Origin: Bicyclus anynana
Lineage: Eukaryota > Arthropoda > Insecta > Lepidoptera > Nymphalidae
DNA: 64,000 nt
Direction of reading: 5' to 3'
NCBI RefSeq assembly: GCF_947172395.1
Contig: NC_069094.1
Coordinates: 2,936,501-3,000,500 of the forward strand
Numbering within the stretch: position 1 is the stretch's first letter; each line of letters opens with the position of its first letter. The translations under genes and the position numbers were made by a program. Below the pieces are notes generated by a model that was not told the origin of the DNA, did no database searches, and saw only the letters and a program-made list of their open reading frames with translations. This document shows positions 10,750-22,900 of this stretch, piece by piece.

Positions 10750-11787
10750 TCTATATATATAAAAGAAAGTCGGGTTTGTTACAACACTTATAACTCGAGA
10801 TCTGCTAGACCGATTTTCATGGTTTTTAATTTGTTAGATTTGTCTCCGCCCCGAATAGCACAATACATCTTAATAACAATGAAAAATTTTAGTAGGGTAG
10901 GATAGGTGTAAGGTAGGGGTAGGGTAGGGATAGGGTAGGGTAGGGGTAGGAAAGAAGTGCACGTAAGTCAAAACATACATACAGCCGAACGTAGAACCTC
11001 CTCCTTTTTGGAAGTCGGTTAAAAATACATAAGACACCATTTTTCGTGAATAATATTGTAAATTTTTTGTGATAACATTTATTAAAATATTTAAATACAT
11101 AAGACACTATTTTTCGTGAATAATATTGAAAATTGCTGATGCGACGCTTACGCCAAAATAGGACACATTAGTCACTGGAAAGCACACCAGAGAACTTTCC
11201 ACCCAAGTTCCTTACCCAGACCTGAGGAGCCAGAAGCGTCGCTGTAGCCGTTCCGTCCGCTCAATCTGTCTATTATTATTTAATCTGTGATGTCATGGTC
11301 GTGCAGAAAAACCTAAATAAAACTCTTATTGTGTAAGCTAAAAGCTAGAAGGCTTATTTATTAAGAAAACATTAAACCTGCTTGCTAATAAATGCAGTCA
11401 ACATTGAAGGTTTTTTTATAAAGATATCACATGAGTCATTAGGTCAAGGTTTGTACTATGTAAACATAACACATGTGATCTTATTATTAACGTATTTCGA
11501 AGAATAGGGAAGTGTCACATTTTTTAACCCCTGGCGAAAAGAAAAACTTTTATATAAAAAAAATATATATTTTGCTATCATACGTGAAAAACCGACGAAC
11601 CCATGCGTCAACGTCAAAATACTAAAAATAATGTATTTCAAGATTTTTCTAAATTCTACCCCGAAATGGTTAAAAAGGGTTAAAGTTTTTTTTTTAAACG
11701 TAACGCGAAAATATAAACGGAAGGGGGTGAATTAGGGGTTGTAAGTTTACATCGATTCTCACGCGGATCAAGTCACGGGCGTCCGCT
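10750..11787 (+). mobile_element. Helitron-like composite with G-rich tract
   Basis: Starts with ATCTATATATATAAAAGAAA, a form of the 5' end seen in other copies, and ends with CAAGTCACGGGCGTCCGCTT, a degraded form of the CGTCCGCTAGT terminus. The interior holds a GTAGGG-rich tract (10894-10952), a copy of the AAGTCGGTTAAA repeat, and a local duplication of the phrase AAATACATAAGACAC (about 11023 and 11092). It is probably several nested insertions. Confidence 0.4.
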
Positions 11788-12021
11788 TTGCTTATGATGA
11801 GATTAATCTTTCTCCGTTCTCAGTTTCAGCTACCTGTGCACACCACTGCGGTAGCGGAGAGCAGGTCCGTACGGGAGGGAGAGAGAGCCGCCAACCATAA
11901 GGCCAACGGTTCGTACAAAATACTGAATAGACTTGTGAAGCCTTTTGTCAGTAAACGAGGTTGGTATTGGACTCACGTTGGCATCCAGTGCGATACTAAC
12001 CGAATTAATGTGACTAATATT

Positions 12022-12690
12022 TCGCGGATATACAGGATGCTCGGGAGTATTTTCCTTAACTCTGGCGTTATATTCTATACCGAATATTAATTAAAATTGT
12101 TCAAGGAACATGTGTTCTAAAATTGATATTTTCGGAGTAAATAATAATTCTTTCGTAATTAAAATGTGCCTCATAAACGTAGATGTTGCCAAGTTTTAAC
12201 AAAATGCAAGGATAGATAAAGACGTCTGTTACATGGATAGTCGGATTTATTTAAATTACTTTGTACGAAAACATAAAAAGTTTTATTTTTGACGTGACTA
12301 CGTCTTATAATTCGATGAACCCAGATGCAAACTCGAAAAAAGATAACGTCATGCGTTCCCTCGCTCTAGGGTTGCCAATTTTTTTTACAAGAAATAAAAT
12401 ATATTCTGGATTATGAAGATTATTAAACAGTATTTTCTTTAGAAAAACAAACAGTATTTTATTTATTTATTGTTTTTAAATACGTTTATTGAAATTTTCT
12501 TTTGAAAAACGCAACCATTCCATCAGTATTTTCTGACGTTGTCACGTTCAACTATCGTCAGTAAACCGTCTTTACAGATAACCGATATTTTTAATTAAAA
12601 AAATATTAGTTATGCAGTTCGGCTCCTATAAGTGGACCCTTCAACACCTTGAAGTTATGGGAAATACTCCCGAGCTCCCTGTATATATTT
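12022..12690. mobile_element. TIR DNA element, ~40-bp ends
   Basis: The left end (ATATACAGGATGCTCGGGAG, then TATTTTCC) matches the reverse complement of the right end (GGAAATACTCCCGAGCTCCC, then TGTATAT). The interior has no transposase frame, so it is non-autonomous. A related copy carrying a SINE appears at about 48480-48880 (shared GTTCGGCTC and CAACACCTTGAAGTTATGGG). Confidence 0.6.
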
Positions 12691-12788
12691 ATGTTATTGT
12701 GTATAGATGCTTCTAATGCTGGAAGTCCTGGATCTACACGATGGTCCATTGCGATCATCCACTATAATGGGCCATCGTGTAGAGGACT

Positions 12789-12940
12789 TACAGTGAATTC
12801 ATATACATTGCAAGGGCACCCCTAGGGGACCATTTACCCGCTGAGTGTCAAATTTTCAAACAAATAGAGGTAAAATTCGACATTCAGCGGCTGAATGATC
12901 CCCTGGGGGTGCACCTTCTACGTCTATGAATTCCACTGTT
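12789..12940. mobile_element. Foldback MITE family 1, copy 2
   Basis: Same palindromic layout as 9211-9361, bounded by TTACAGTGAATTC on the left and GAATTCCACTGTTA on the right. Confidence 0.75.
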
Positions 12941-13187
12941 AGTGTCGTCTGCTTATGGCGCATGTGATGGTTTTAGGATGACATCGTTTACAACTTATGC
13001 GATTGTTACTAACGTTCATCATATCCTTTTATGCTATTTTTTGAAAAAAAAAAAATTGTATACTTTACGAGTATAAAAGAAAGCACTAAATAGTTTTAAC
13101 TTAACGGGGATTGCTTACACGTCCATTTTGTTATTACTTTACATTTGTTACACTTACCGTTGGCATTGCCTATTGTGTAGATGCGCT

Positions 13188-13300
13188 ACAACTGTTGCCA
13201 GGAGCCGTTGATAAAGCCGGACATAGGCATTTATAAGTCGTGTCCGGTCGAAATAAACGTTGTCCAGCTAGTCCAATAATCCAACTCAGTTGGACAGCTT
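13188..13300 (+). mobile_element. Fragment of GTTGCCAGG TIR element
   Basis: CTGTTGCCAGGAGCCGTTGA followed by GCCGGACATAGGC and GTCCGGTCGAAATAAACG resembles the left end of the larger element at 51543-52464. Only this end is present. Confidence 0.5.
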
Positions 13301-13334
13301 TCGGGAAACTCCGCAACATCTTTTCGTCCAAAAT

Positions 13335-13715
13335 TCCTCAGTGCCTTAAGACGAAAGCCTTCGAACAGTGCGTGCCAGTAAAGACTTGTCGCTAACTGTG
13401 GCCCTCATAAAAAGGCTCAAACTCACTCAGCGGGCGATAGAGCGAGCTTGGGGTTTTTCTCTGCATGATCGAATCAGAAATGAGGAGATCCGTAGAAGAA
13501 CGAAAGTCACTGATATAGCTCAGCGAGTCGCGAAGCTGAAGTGGCATTGGGCAGGCCACATAGTTCGAAGAACCGATGGATGTTAGGGTCCCAAGGCGCT
13601 GATCTGGCGACCCCGCATCAGAAAGCGCAGTGTTGGTCGTGTCCATTTTGTTTGGAAGTCCAAGCAATAGGCCTATGTCCAGCAGTGGACGTCCATCGGC
13701 TGATAATGATGATGA
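13335..13715 (+). mobile_element. RTE-like LINE 3' end (broken reverse-transcriptase frame)
   Basis: Translation of the + strand gives the C-terminal segment typical of lepidopteran RTE-type polyproteins (RIRNEEIRRRTKVTDIAQRV, then KLKWHWAGHIVRRTDG), with frameshifts afterwards. It ends in CAGTGGACGTCCATCGGCTG and a short GATGAT tail, the shared 3' terminus of this family. The copy is dead and 5'-truncated. Confidence 0.75.
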
Positions 13716-14094
13716 TGATGGTCTATACTTATATTACAAATAGTGTTCTTTTTTTTATTTTTTTTTAGCTTTGCTTCTAGCAACCTGTCTCATAGTTATT
13801 ACTTACGAGGATATTTAACATACCAAGTACAAGTTGTTGCTCGAGGAAAATCTACAAAATAAAAACGATTAGTTAAATTGCTCTACGATAATAATTTGTA
13901 CTGGTCAGTCGGTAACGGCGTGGGAACAGAATATTTTAACTCGCATGACTAGTAATTACTTTACGATTATTCAACTAATTGGCACATACAGTATATGTAT
14001 TTACCTACATTCCTTAACGCCCATAAAGCAAGGCAAATCAATGCGACTAGCATCCCAAAATCTATACTTGTTATAAAACTGTAGCAGGTAAATT
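13716..14094. other. Intergenic, nothing recognised
   Basis: AT-rich spacer with T-rich runs. No gene signal. Confidence 0.4.
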
Positions 14095-14597
14095 TCTGTA
14101 CATTAAAGATATTTTGAAGATTTTAGTTCGAGGGCATTATACGTAATCGATACTTACGAAAAATATTTTTTTCTTTATTTTTTTTTCTGTTTGTTCATAA
14201 TTTTGTTGATCACGCTGAAACTACTGAATGAAATCAAATTTTGAGATTATAATACGAAGAAGGCTTTGTCGCAAAAAATAAACGAGGTGGAACGGGTTGG
14301 AAGTTTGTATGGAAAGACCTTAATTTTTCAAGTTACATAAAAAAAATGGCATGTGTACCAGATAAATACTAAAAGAAATATAATTTAAGGTTTTTCAAAA
14401 CTCTACCCCTAAAGGGTCAAAAAGGGTCTAAAGTTTTTTTTAATATAGGTAAATCGTTCACGTTTTTTGTTGTAAAAGTGGACTATTTATTACATACAAA
14501 ACATGCGAAAATATAAATAGAGATGGTGAAAAAGGGGTTGAAAGTTTACATCGGTTTCCACGCGTACAAAGTAGCAGGCGTCCGCTAGTACATAATA
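14095..14597 (+). mobile_element. Helitron-like fragment with intact 3' end
   Basis: Shares ACATTAAAGATATTTTGAA, the phrase CTGAAACTACTGAATGAA and AAAAGGGGTTGAAAGTTTA with the copy at 47430-47850. It ends CAGGCGTCCGCTAGTA. The CTAG-type end with a preceding hairpin is typical of Helitrons. Confidence 0.55.
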
Positions 14598-14967
14598 TAA
14601 TAGAACCTCATTATTTATCTTAATCTCGTAAGGGTAGGCATACACGACGTCTTTCCAGTTACTATGATCCTTGTGTATCTGCCTTGCTCCAATCCATAAA
14701 CGCGATACTTAGAACTTTAACTTTAGTTTTGCGTTGGAAGTTTAAAAATAAACGTTCTTCTAAGTAATCAAGATATATTACTGGATAGATACTATATATA
14801 TAGCCATAATCGAGTCACGAATATCGTGACATTAATTGTTGGATATCCTCAAAAGAACTAAAAGGCTTTACACATTGATTGCGCTCCCGCTTGCGCTAAA
14901 AATTGCTTTTTGCTTCTTATTAATCGCAGTTTGTTTCATGATTAATGAATATACTGCTACTAAATAA

Positions 14968-15253
14968 GAGCCGTGATAGCCCAGTGGATATGACCTCCGC
15001 CACCGATTTCGGAGTCGCCGGCATGCACCTCCAACTTTTCAGTTGTGTGCATTTTAAGAAATCAAATATCACGTGCCCCAAACGGTGAAGGAAAAACATC
15101 GTGAGGAAACCTGCACAACTGAGAATTTTCTTATTTCTCTACGCGTGTGAAGTCTGCCAATCCGCATTGGGCCAGCGTTGGACTATTTGGCCTAACCCCT
15201 CTCATTCTGAGAAGAGACTCGAGCTAAGCAGTGAGCTGAATATGGGTTGAAAA
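14968..15253 (+). repeat. SINE family A copy
   Basis: Plus-strand copy with a 20-30 bp deletion in the B-box region (GATTTCGGAGTCGCCGGCAT) and a complete body. Confidence 0.8.
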
Positions 15254-15732
15254 TGAATGAATGATATACTTATCTTAATTAATGATCTACTCGTATCATG
15301 TGTAGTTCACGTGGCTATTAACTTGGTATCTTACAAACCATTCTTTTGTTTTGATGTACGAAACAATGAATAACACCATCATTGGTTTTATTGAACCCGG
15401 AGTTAAGTAGACAGATTGAAGGTTAGTACCACGAAATAATGAATTCTCTGAAGTTCGCTTGTCTATTTGTATATTGTAGTTTTGAACACCCGGAGGACGT
15501 GTGCCCTAAACGAATACACCTTTAAAGTATAAGAATATAGCACACTAACAAACTCCTTACATAATTAGAAATTATTTATGATGTTGATGTTGAAGAAATA
15601 TGTTATTCTTCAGTGTCTGAAAAAGAACTGAATTGCATTAATTTAGAGTTGAAACTTGTATATTCTTTAAACTACTTATAATTTTTTATTGACACAGTAT
15701 TATAAAAATTTATTTCGAAAATGTTCTATTTT
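15254..15732. other. Intergenic, nothing recognised
   Basis: AT-rich spacer. A short frame around 15481-15525 is too small and unsupported to call an exon. Confidence 0.35.
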
Positions 15733-15991
15733 GTTAGCCCTCATTCGCAAGAGTGTTTTCTTAACGGATGTTAATAAAGCGTTCAAATATAATTTGAAGT
15801 TATGTAAATGAAGGTCCAAATGAAGGAATTTCCAACGCCCAAAATTGAAAGTGCAACACTGCTCATAAAAAAGCGTCGTGTTTTAATATTGCTGTCGTTT
15901 GAACATTTTCTTGGGAATGCATTTATTGTATTTGAACGCTTTTTAACGTCCGACTCCGACCGAAAAAACTCTCGTGCGAATGGGGGCTAAC
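15733..15991. mobile_element. MITE family 2 (CATTCGCA termini), copy 1
   Basis: Starts GTTAGCCCTCATTCGCAAGA and ends TCTCGTGCGAATGGGGGCTA AC, near-perfect inverted repeats of about 22 bp. Other copies: 28402-28540 and 45298-45548 (truncated). A 60-codon frame inside is incidental. Confidence 0.7.
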
Positions 15992-16019
15992 TAGTAATTT
16001 TTGTTTTTCGAGAAAATCG

Positions 16020-16172
16020 AATTTATAGAAAATAGACTTTAATACAGCTCTTATAGAGTAAACTTTAGCTAGTACCTTAACTTGTTTGTTCGAAGGCAAC
16101 AGTGCTATAGTAGGTACTACACGACTAAAGTTTACTCTATGTAAGCGTTATTAAAGTCAATTTTCTTATAAT
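16020..16172. mobile_element. Foldback MITE with ~60-bp arms
   Basis: AGACTTTAATACAGC, then AGAGTAAACTTTAG and AGTACCT on the left are mirrored on the right by AGGTACT, CTAAAGTTTACTCT and TTATTAAAGTCAATTTTC. The arms leave a loop of only about 30 bp. Confidence 0.7.
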
Positions 16173-16593
16173 ACAAACACATAAGCGTAAATCTTCATAT
16201 ATGAGGATACGAGGACCCGCCCTCTTGGTCCTTCTGTTGCTAAAACGTTAGCTTTAGCGTTCTATATTCTCTGGTTAATATATTACTTTTACTATTCACT
16301 ATTTACTAGTTAAATTTTTAGTTAAGTGTTACTTTTAGGGTGAAATTATTTTAACTCTTTATTTATTTGTATAGTAGGTATATACGTAACAAACAAAATG
16401 GTTTGCCTGATCTCAAATGGAAACGACTATTACATTTATTATATACCTACCATAAGTAGGTATAAGCTTTGTCATATATTCATTGAACATTGAAACGACC
16501 AAAAATTATTTTCAAATTCCCGGAACTCCTAAACGGCGAGTCGTAATCATTAATATAATTACAAATAAACACCGATGATTCATAAGCACTGGC

Positions 16594-16910
16594 AGATACG
16601 AGCATCGATTGTAGATCGTTAGATGGGCCACAAAGCGTCGCGAAATTGTCATTGGTTTCGCACATTAAGCACGTCATCACTCGTAACTCATTTCTCTTTA
16701 ATCATGTTGTGGTTTGTGTTTTTACACTTACAATACACTTTTTTTTACACTTACAATAGTAAATATTTTTTTAAGTCCACGTCCATCCACAGCATGCGCT
16801 TGTTACATACTAAGTTAAGATGTGCGTGCACGTCTTTGGGTAATGACATAATATTGTGCGTTCCTAAGTATGGAGCGGCCCATCTAACAATTTATATCGA
16901 TGGATACGAG
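16594..16910. repeat. Imperfect inverted repeat pair, ~34-bp arms
   Basis: Left arm GATACGAGCATCGATTGTAG then ATCGTTAGATGGGCC (to 16628) pairs imperfectly with GGCCCATCTAACAATTTATA TCGATGGATACGAG (to 16910). It may be a MITE of about 317 bp. It encloses the candidate first exon of spätzle-like gene 1. Confidence 0.5.
16704..16758 (+). CDS. Candidate signal-peptide exon of spätzle-like gene 1
   Basis: An ATG at 16704 opens 18 hydrophobic, signal-like codons and one extra base, followed by a GTAAAT donor (16759). The extra base fits the entry phase of the next exon (16983), and the total then becomes 591 nt (196 residues). Against it: the three paralogues each use two 5' exons rather than one, and this segment lies inside an inverted-repeat pair that may be a MITE. 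A second in-phase start at 16793 with donor GTAATG near 16840 is also possible but less signal-like. Confidence 0.3.
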
Positions 16911-16982
16911 TAACTGTTTGGTGTGGCATTTAATAGAGAATTCCAAAATAAAGACTAATAAAAAAAATGTTTTATATTTCAG

Positions 16983-19900
16983 TAGATGACAAAGTCGTGT
17001 TCCCCGGAGAGTACGAGAGGGTGGGCACGTACGAAAAGCCTGTGATACCTGAACAGTGCCAGGAGATAGGCATTTGCGATGACATACCCAACTACCCCGA
17101 AGACCTTGTTTCGGATTTACTTCGTGATGTGAGTTTTTTTGTTATTAAACCTTTCCAGAAGGAACCCTTATACTTTCGTCTTGTCCATCTGTCTGTCCGT
17201 CCGTCTCATCATCATCATCATCATTAACAGCCAATGGACGTCCACTGCTGGACATAGGCCTCTTGCTTAAAAAAAAACTTGAGAAAATATATTTATATCT
17301 TAAAACCACAGACAGATCAGTAACTTGAAAAATGAAGGACTTTCCATACAAATTTTCAACCCCTGTTTCACCCCATTCAGATTTATTTTTCGCGACAAAA
17401 AGTATACTACAACCTTCTTCTTATTACTGTCGTAAATCGTGTCAAATTTCATTTAAATTCATTCAGTAGTTTCAGCGTGATGCCCGGCCAACAAAAATAA
17501 GGACAGACACAAATAGAAAAAAAATAAAATATATACCTATATTTTTGCTTCCAGTAGCTACCGATTATATAATCCAACAATAATTTTCAAAATATCTTCA
17601 ATTTACAGAATTTGACCTGTTACAGTTTTATTACAAGGACAGATCTAGATAGATAGATGGAGATAGATTTAAAAACTGTATTATTATATGTTTCAGCTCA
17701 TGAGACAGAACAGAACGAGGTTCAACAAGGATAAAATATTGGAGGTGCCGCTAATAACGCAGAGGATTGGACCTGAACTCGACGTCATCGAACTATGCGA
17801 AACAGAAGAGAGGGTAAATAAATAAAAATAAAAATAGATTAAGTTAGCACTTTAATCCGTAATCATCATCATTAGAGGGGTTAGGCCATTTAGTCCACCA
17901 CACTGGCCCAATAAGAATTGGCAGACTTCACACACGCAGAGAATTAAGAAAATTCTCCGGCGTCCAGGTTTCCTGATGATGTTTTTCCTTCACAGTTTGA
18001 GACACGTGATATTTATTTTCATAAAATGCACGCAACTGAAAAGTTGGGGGTGCATGCCCCGGACCGGATTCGAACCCACACCCTCCGGAATCGGAGGCAG
18101 AGGTCATATCCACTGGGCTATCACGGCTAATTCGTAATCCGTAATGTAATGCACAAAAATAACAATAACCGATAGACTATAAAAAATCATCCTCACTTTG
18201 CACTTTTTTTTTTATTTATATTAGGGAAGGATCCAAAATTGTCTTTTCAAATTTTCTATTTACAAATTTATAAACGAAATTAATATACATACCTGTACCA
18301 AATTTCATCTTTCTAGTCGTAACAGACTCTGAGTTATCTTTTTAATTAATAACTTAGCCTTTTAATAACTTATGGGGATGGTTTGAATATATTGATTTTT
18401 TATGATACATTCGGGTAAATAAGGTAAATGTTAACTAATTTATACATAAAAAGCAAAGATTGACTGGATATTTGCAAAATAAATAAGATTATAAAATTTC
18501 AAAATCAATTAAAAATCTTAATTAGATGAAAATTCATGGTGTTTTAGTTTCCTTACATTAATTGTGACATTTTTAATACATATACTATAAATATAAACGT
18601 ACAAATAACAAAGATATTAGTAATTTTGTTTAAACGCCCATACAAATCTAACGATCATTATGAATCTACGACGTCATTAAATCGTGCTATTTTGTATGGG
18701 GCGTTTTTCAGGGATCCTTTAAATCCCTGTAGCTCCGTAAGTAATGATCGTAAAAACCTTGTTACTTTTACAAAATTGCTTTACTATTAATGTACTCTTA
18801 ATTTACATAAAATTTAAAAAACTGTCATCATCCCTATTGCTCTCATTACATGACAGTGGCATAAATAACTCTTGCGAACTGTTAGTTTCGGCTTATCGGT
18901 GTTTATAAAAAAAAACACTTTATTAACTAAAACTGAACTTTATTATTTATAATTTAACTATAGTTCGACAACAAGCTCTATTACTTCGGATCACTATGTT
19001 TCGCGACTCGCGAGGACCTGCAAAGGGTCTATAGGCGGCTAGTATTACCAGGGGCTTAGCCTTGTTACTTAGTCCAGACCGGCGGGCATAAACCAGGTCC
19101 GTAGCTGGACAGCAATTCGGCTAATCACCAGAACGACTGAATGTTTAGAGGCAGAGCTACGGTTTATAAAGCATATATATTGCTGACAGAACATTTATAT
19201 CTGTGTCACAGCTCTGCACTATGAATATAGAATTTAGGGATGTAACACCTCCCCTCTTTAAGACGAAGCATCATAGTAAGTAAGATGTGAGTAGAATATT
19301 ACAATAGTGATCCAAGTATTACAATAGAAGAAATAGAAATGAAAATTAGGAATAACATAATCATATTTTTTCTTTTCCTACATAGGTAATAATATTTAAG
19401 ATTATACAATCACAAAGAAATAGAAAATAAAAAACTTACAAAATAACATTTTCTTATTATTACAAAAGAACCAGTGTATTAAAATAGCAAATAGTATATA
19501 GTAGACTTATGTAATAGTATAAACCAAACATGAAATGGCATTTAATAATTTAGTAACAGTATTAGTATAATAGTAATTATGGAAAAGTACTAAACATAAC
19601 ATTTCAATGTAAATTTCTCCTTAGGAAAGTAGGAGAGTTCTCTGAGCTACTATTGGATTCGAATGCTCTATTATGTGTTTCATAATCGGAACTAGTATTA
19701 ATAGCTTGTATATTTTGATTAGGTTTAGTATAGCAGCTATTAAAAATCTGAATACAGCAACCAGAACTAGAATCTAAACTATTATTACGCTTTCTTCGAT
19801 TACAACATTTTTTATACATTTTGAAAGAAATATAGCATAATACGATTAAAGATACGAGAGTTGTACAAACACTGAAATAACTTCCATATTTAATATGGTA

Positions 19901-22900
19901 GGGTTGGTTTTCAATCTTTTCAATTTCATCGTTAACTTGATTTAATCTATGTGTAACGTAATGCAAAGAATCTAAGTTTATATGAGATAATTTAATTGGT
20001 GTTAGATATGGAAGCGTAGAATTTATTTTCTTTCTGGAACAGCAATCGTCATTTATAATGTTAAAGTTAGGAGTAGGCATATACAATGCAGTTTCGTATT
20101 CTACTGAAGGAGAGAATTGCAAGAGTTTATGAAAAGCTGTGCATCCTTTTGGAAGCTTGAGAATTCCTGTTCCAATTATGTCATAGTCGTTAATACTATT
20201 GTTACACTTAACCGAGAGCTTAGCTATGTTGGATTGAACATATATCCATTTATTATTACTAATCGTTTGCCAAACGTCAATATCACTAACTACGTTTTTA
20301 TAATCACATGTGTCCGGTATTTTATTTATGTAAGCACTTAGGATTTGCACTTCACACGTAGGATTTGCGACACTAGAATGCACATTGCCTAATTTGCACA
20401 GGCGATAGTTATTTGTTAGAGTTTTGCAATCACTGATCGAGTCTGTCATTGAATACAGTAATTTATCGTCTGTTATTGCCAAAAATTTAGCAGTAGGGTT
20501 GATCATAGCAAAGGAATGTGGGTTATTGATATCATGAGCAGTAGGAAGGGCATAGACATGGTACAAATTATATTCTTGTAAGAGAACAAGAGGAATTTTA
20601 ACAACAAATACTATTTTAGAGTCAGTGATGAAACTAGAAATTTGGGATATATCCAAAAGTATGTGCATATTTTCTAAATTCAAGGGTAAGGGAAAATTTT
20701 GGGGAACTTTATTTTTATTAGAGTTTAATTCATTATAAAGTTGCATAGGAGATAGTATAGAGGGATGGACAATGTTTTGTTTACCGAATAGGATTGCGTC
20801 AATGATATCCTTGAGGTTAAAATTTAAAGTCATTAATGAGCTTTCTAAAGCACTAAAGGTCATTGTGAGATGTGATGACGCTTCTAATTTATTTGTAGTT
20901 TGCAAAACGTTATCTAGGATTTTATCTAATTTTCCTATGTTACTGTTAAGTATTTGCTCATTTTCATTTAGTTTCTGAATAGTATTGTTAAATGTACTAA
21001 TAGTAGAAGAGATAACATGAATATTTTCTTTCATTAAAGATGCAAGATGTCTCTGGTCATCTTGAATTGCATTTATAGCATTAGTAAATATTTGAGCATC
21101 GTCTTCATCTAGGGATCCAAATAGTTGTTTAAGTATGGGTCCACCAAAACCGAACCATGAAGACCTTTTAGAACGACCTTTTTCCTGCGTAAGATGAGAT
21201 AGAGATTGATAATTATTTTCAACATTTTTTAGAAGTGTTTCTAAAGGACTAAGTGTGTTAGAGCAATCGGACTGTATTTTAGCAGATTTATAACTATGGC
21301 AAGTTTCTTTTACGGTATATATAACATTTTTAATGTTTTCTACATGAGGTTTTATGTAAGATAAGTCAGTAAATGTAATAATATTCCAGAAGTTATTGTA
21401 GTATTTTAAGATTCCTAGATTATCGAAATATAGACCTGGGCTATCGACTATTGGCGTTATTAACTCGGTTGTGGCGATGGTGCCTGGCGCGATGACCCTG
21501 GAAGAGAATTATCGTGGGCTAGTTTAATTTGATCGAAGTGGTAACGGATCTTACGTCTATTAATTTGAATGGTGACGTTATTATTATCATGGGTTTCTAT
21601 GATTTTAAAAGGACCTTTCCAGACTGGGGAGAGAGCTTTACGTAATCTGTGATGTTCTCTTATGTAGACCATATCTCCAACGTTATAGGTTTTTTCTTTA
21701 GCATGTTGATCATAATAACGTTTTGATCTTTCTTTACTTCTAAGTATATTTTCGCTAGCTAAATTTCTAGTGGTATTCAATTTATGTTTTAGATTTTTGA
21801 TGTAATCAGGATAAGTGGCTGTGGGACTTATGTCGTAGATAGAGCTAGGTAAATAGGGTTTACAACCAAATAGAAGTTCATGAGGACTAAAGTTTGTAGT
21901 GGTATGTGTCGTACTATTATAGGAAATAAGAGCAGTGGGAAGATATTTATGCCAATTGTCTTGTTCCTTGTTAACAAACGATTTTAAATATTCTTTAAGC
22001 GTGCAATGGCTTCTCTCTAGGGAGCCGTTAGTTTGGGGATGATAAATGGTCGAAAATAAATGTTTAATCTTAAAAAGAGATGCCACTTGTTTGTATATGT
22101 CAGCTATAAAGTGAACTCCTTGATCGGAGAGAATTGTTCGAGGAATACCGAAATGAGAGATAAATTTAACTAAGCATTCCGAAGTTTGTTCAGCCGTGGC
22201 TTGTACTATAGGATAGGCCATTGAATATTTTGTTAAATCGTCTTGGAATGTTACAATATATTTGAATCCTTGGGGTCCTGATTCAGGCAGAGGACCGACT
22301 ACGTCTGTAAATAGTCTTTGAAGAGGTTCCTGAGAAGTAGAAGTAATTTCCATAGGAGCTTTATTAATTGCTCTTAATGCTTTGTTTTTCTGGCACTGAG
22401 AACAATTTTTAACGTAGACTTCTATGTCCTTTTTCATGCCTTTCCAATAATACACATCTTTAAGTTTGTTGTACATACGGTTTGAGCCAATATGTCCTCC
22501 GATTGGAGTATCATGATTATCTTTCAATATTATGGGAATTTCGTTAGGAGTAGGATACTTAATTTTATTATGATATATATTTATTTTAATTTTAGTGTTG
22601 TGAAAAATAAATGCTATGATTTCGTAAATTAATAAAAACCTGAGTTTATCATAAGGATTATCAAAATCAGAGATAGAAATTTCTGTAACTTGTGGATAAA
22701 ATATTATTAAATGATTACGTAATTCTTTTAGAACCTTGAATATATCTCTGTAGGTAGCTGAGTCATAGTAGTGAGTTTTAGTGAATAGATGGAAGTAGGT
22801 TTTGTTGTTAGTAGAAGACACTGTTAGACTATTCAATTCTCTTTCGGACATTTCAAATTCATTTCTGTTTTCTAATGTGCTAAGTATGTTATCACAATAT

